This document shows positions 4,288-5,556 of a DNA stretch of 5,556 nucleotides, piece by piece. The stretch lies in contig JAHQWY010000253.1 of the NCBI GenBank assembly GCA_029856445.1, positions 1 to 5,556 of the forward strand. The letters are read 5' to 3'. Position 1 is the first letter of the stretch; each line of letters begins with the position of its first letter. Origin of the DNA: Promethearchaeia archaeon (GTDB lineage Archaea > Asgardarchaeota > Lokiarchaeia > Sigyniarchaeales > SOKP01). The notes beneath the pieces were generated by a model. That model was given only the letters and a program-made list of their open reading frames with translations. It was not told the origin of the DNA and did not search any database. A program made the translations under genes and the position numbers.

Positions 4288-5556
4288 TTAGAATAACTGA
4301 GAGAAAGCACCAAGACCGATTACATTTGAAATTACAGCAGAGAAAAAAAGTTGAATGATATCAAACGAACTTACTAGAACTGCACTAAATGTTCTTGTAT
4401 GTTCATATATTATGGTATTACCGACCGTAACTATTAGAAAAATGATAAAAGTAAATAATACAGAAGGTAAGTAAACGTAGCTTCTAGCTAATATCATTAA
4501 AGTTATATAGATTATGAAAGCAGAAAAAATAGTCAATTTTGCTTTAGTTTTTTCAGATTTTACAAAATTGAGTAAAGGATATATAATCTTTCTGAATAAT
4601 ATTTCTATTGAAAAATAAACTGGAAAAATAGCTAAGGAAATAAATATATTTGTGAGACTTGATGGCCACATAAAAGCAAATGGATAATAATAGGAAAAAA
4701 TTAAATAGATTATAAGAAAATACCACGCACATATAGTAGTATAAATAAGTACATTAACATTAAATTCTTGCTTTAGTATATCTTTTAGATGCTCTCTGCT
4801 AAATCTAATATCCTGTCTCCATAGACGTATAACATATGTGATAAATTTAATTAACAAGAATGCTCCACTAAAAACTAGAGACGCATAGAAAACTCCTATT
4901 AATCCATAAAGAGCACTAAAATAGAGCCAATTAAATATAAAAAGAGATGAATATAATATAATTTGGGAGATTTTAATTGAGTTTACAATCTTATTCTTAA
5001 TAATTTTCTTCTTAGATAACACTTTGTTGTTCTCCTCAATTTTTTGATCATCAGATTCAGGTTTTAATCGAAAATATTTCGCTGAATATGATATTAATAG
5101 AAATATAATAACGATAAGTAAACCTAAATTCAGAAAAATAAGTACATAATTCCAGATAAATGTAATAGTTATTCGTCCATTTTTAGTTTCAGAACCAAAA
5201 AATTTTAGTTCAAACCATTTAATTGAATCAATAAGAACTTTATTAGTGAATAGTTGGTGAGCTCCTCCAAATAATGGTTTAGTTATGTTAATTAGGGTAC
5301 AATTTGTCAAAGCCTTAGCTTTTACTGCATCTTGATAATCCAAGACCTCATCTTTAGTATGCATAATTATTAACAAATTTTCACTATTAGTGCTATTTAT
5401 TAGATTAAGAGGAATAAAATCTTCATATCCTTGCCATTTAAGTCCAAAACTAGGTGGTGTGAAATTTAATAGCGGTGCCCAAGCAACAGTGGCCTTAAAT
5501 TCTGGATTCAACGCTTGATTCATAATAACTACCATCCCACCTAGTGAATGACCAAT
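4288..5556 (-). CDS. Alpha/beta-hydrolase fused to a multi-span membrane domain, 5' end missing
   Basis: The frame is open from the right window edge, so the N-terminus lies outside; 422 residues are visible. They begin with IGHSLGG, the nucleophile elbow of alpha/beta-hydrolases (Ser encoded at 5545-5547). Counting from the Met at 5535, the probable acid is Asp62 (HTKDEVLD) and the histidine His93 (GGAHQLF), so a full Ser-Asp-His triad is present. Residues about 124-150 form a first membrane span, followed by a charged linker (155-185) and about seven more spans to the C-terminus. The last part contains IEILFRKIIYPLL (310-322) and a later YEHTRTFSAVL segment. These resemble the EExxxR and C-terminal parts of CPBP (CAAX-protease-like) membrane proteins, but the first Glu and the catalytic His residues are missing. 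Hydrolysis of a lipid-like or peptide substrate at the membrane is an inference. Confidence 0.82.
   Translation of the reverse strand: MGHSLGGMVVIMNQALNPEFKATVAWAPLLNFTPPSFGLKWQGYEDFIPLNLINSTNSENLLIIMHTKDEVLDYQDAVKAKALTNCTLINITKPLFGGAHQLFTNKVLIDSIKWFELKFFGSETKNGRITITFIWNYVLIFLNLGLLIVIIFLLISYSAKYFRLKPESDDQKIEENNKVLSKKKIIKNKIVNSIKISQIILYSSLFIFNWLYFSALYGLIGVFYASLVFSGAFLLIKFITYVIRLWRQDIRFSREHLKDILKQEFNVNVLIYTTICAWYFLIIYLIFSYYYPFAFMWPSSLTNIFISLAIFPVYFSIEILFRKIIYPLLNFVKSEKTKAKLTIFSAFIIYITLMILARSYVYLPSVLFTFIIFLIVTVGNTIIYEHTRTFSAVLVSSFDIIQLFFSAVISNVIGLGAFSQLF

Noticed and set aside
5533..5535. ATG as the true start of the hydrolase
   Set aside because: The frame continues upstream through IGHSLGG, the nucleophile elbow, to the window edge, so this Met is internal.

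Overview
The window is very AT-rich and reads as archaeal. Promoters are TATA-box type (a perfect TTTATATA on the minus strand, TTTAAATA on the plus strand). Some genes carry Shine-Dalgarno sites of the GAGG or GGTGAT kind, and transcript ends look like plain T-runs. A Roadblock/LC7-type protein with a coiled-coil tail, a long Ala-rich coiled-coil protein and a ribbon-helix-helix (RHH) regulator with a large extra domain together suggest an Asgard (Promethearchaeota, Lokiarchaeia-like) genome. This lineage call is an inference from gene style, not from a marker gene.

Layout: positions 1-713 hold two minus-strand genes, an RHH regulator and the first 22 codons of another gene that leaves the window. 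Positions 714-891 are a divergent control region with two back-to-back TATA boxes and an 18-bp inverted repeat abutting one of them. Positions 892-1767 hold a plus-strand pair: a 54-residue, extremely acidic mini-protein, and a 218-residue coiled-coil protein built on a regular [LIV]-A heptad. A T-run terminator follows, then a small two-helix membrane protein (1833-2096). The right half is all minus strand. A partial alpha/beta-hydrolase fused to a multi-span membrane domain (4288-5556) is followed, after 85 bp with its own TATA-like box, by an ArsB/NhaD-superfamily (SLC13-like) ion transporter. A Roadblock-coiled-coil protein comes directly after the transporter.

The most interesting points are these. 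(a) The Roadblock fold only becomes complete if translation begins upstream of the first ATG. No ATG, GTG or TTG exists there, but a good Shine-Dalgarno overlapping the transporter's stop codon points to an AUC start. (b) The acidic mini-protein is a small gene with its own promoter and ribosome site. (c) The inverted repeat between the divergent promoters is a natural operator candidate for the adjacent RHH protein. (d) The hydrolase membrane domain resembles a CPBP (CAAX-protease-like) fold that has lost its catalytic residues. (e) The transporter has lost the Asp of one of its two DN motifs but kept the other.

How the genes cooperate is mostly unproven. The transporter and Roadblock protein are probably translationally coupled. 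The acidic protein and the coiled-coil protein probably share a transcript.
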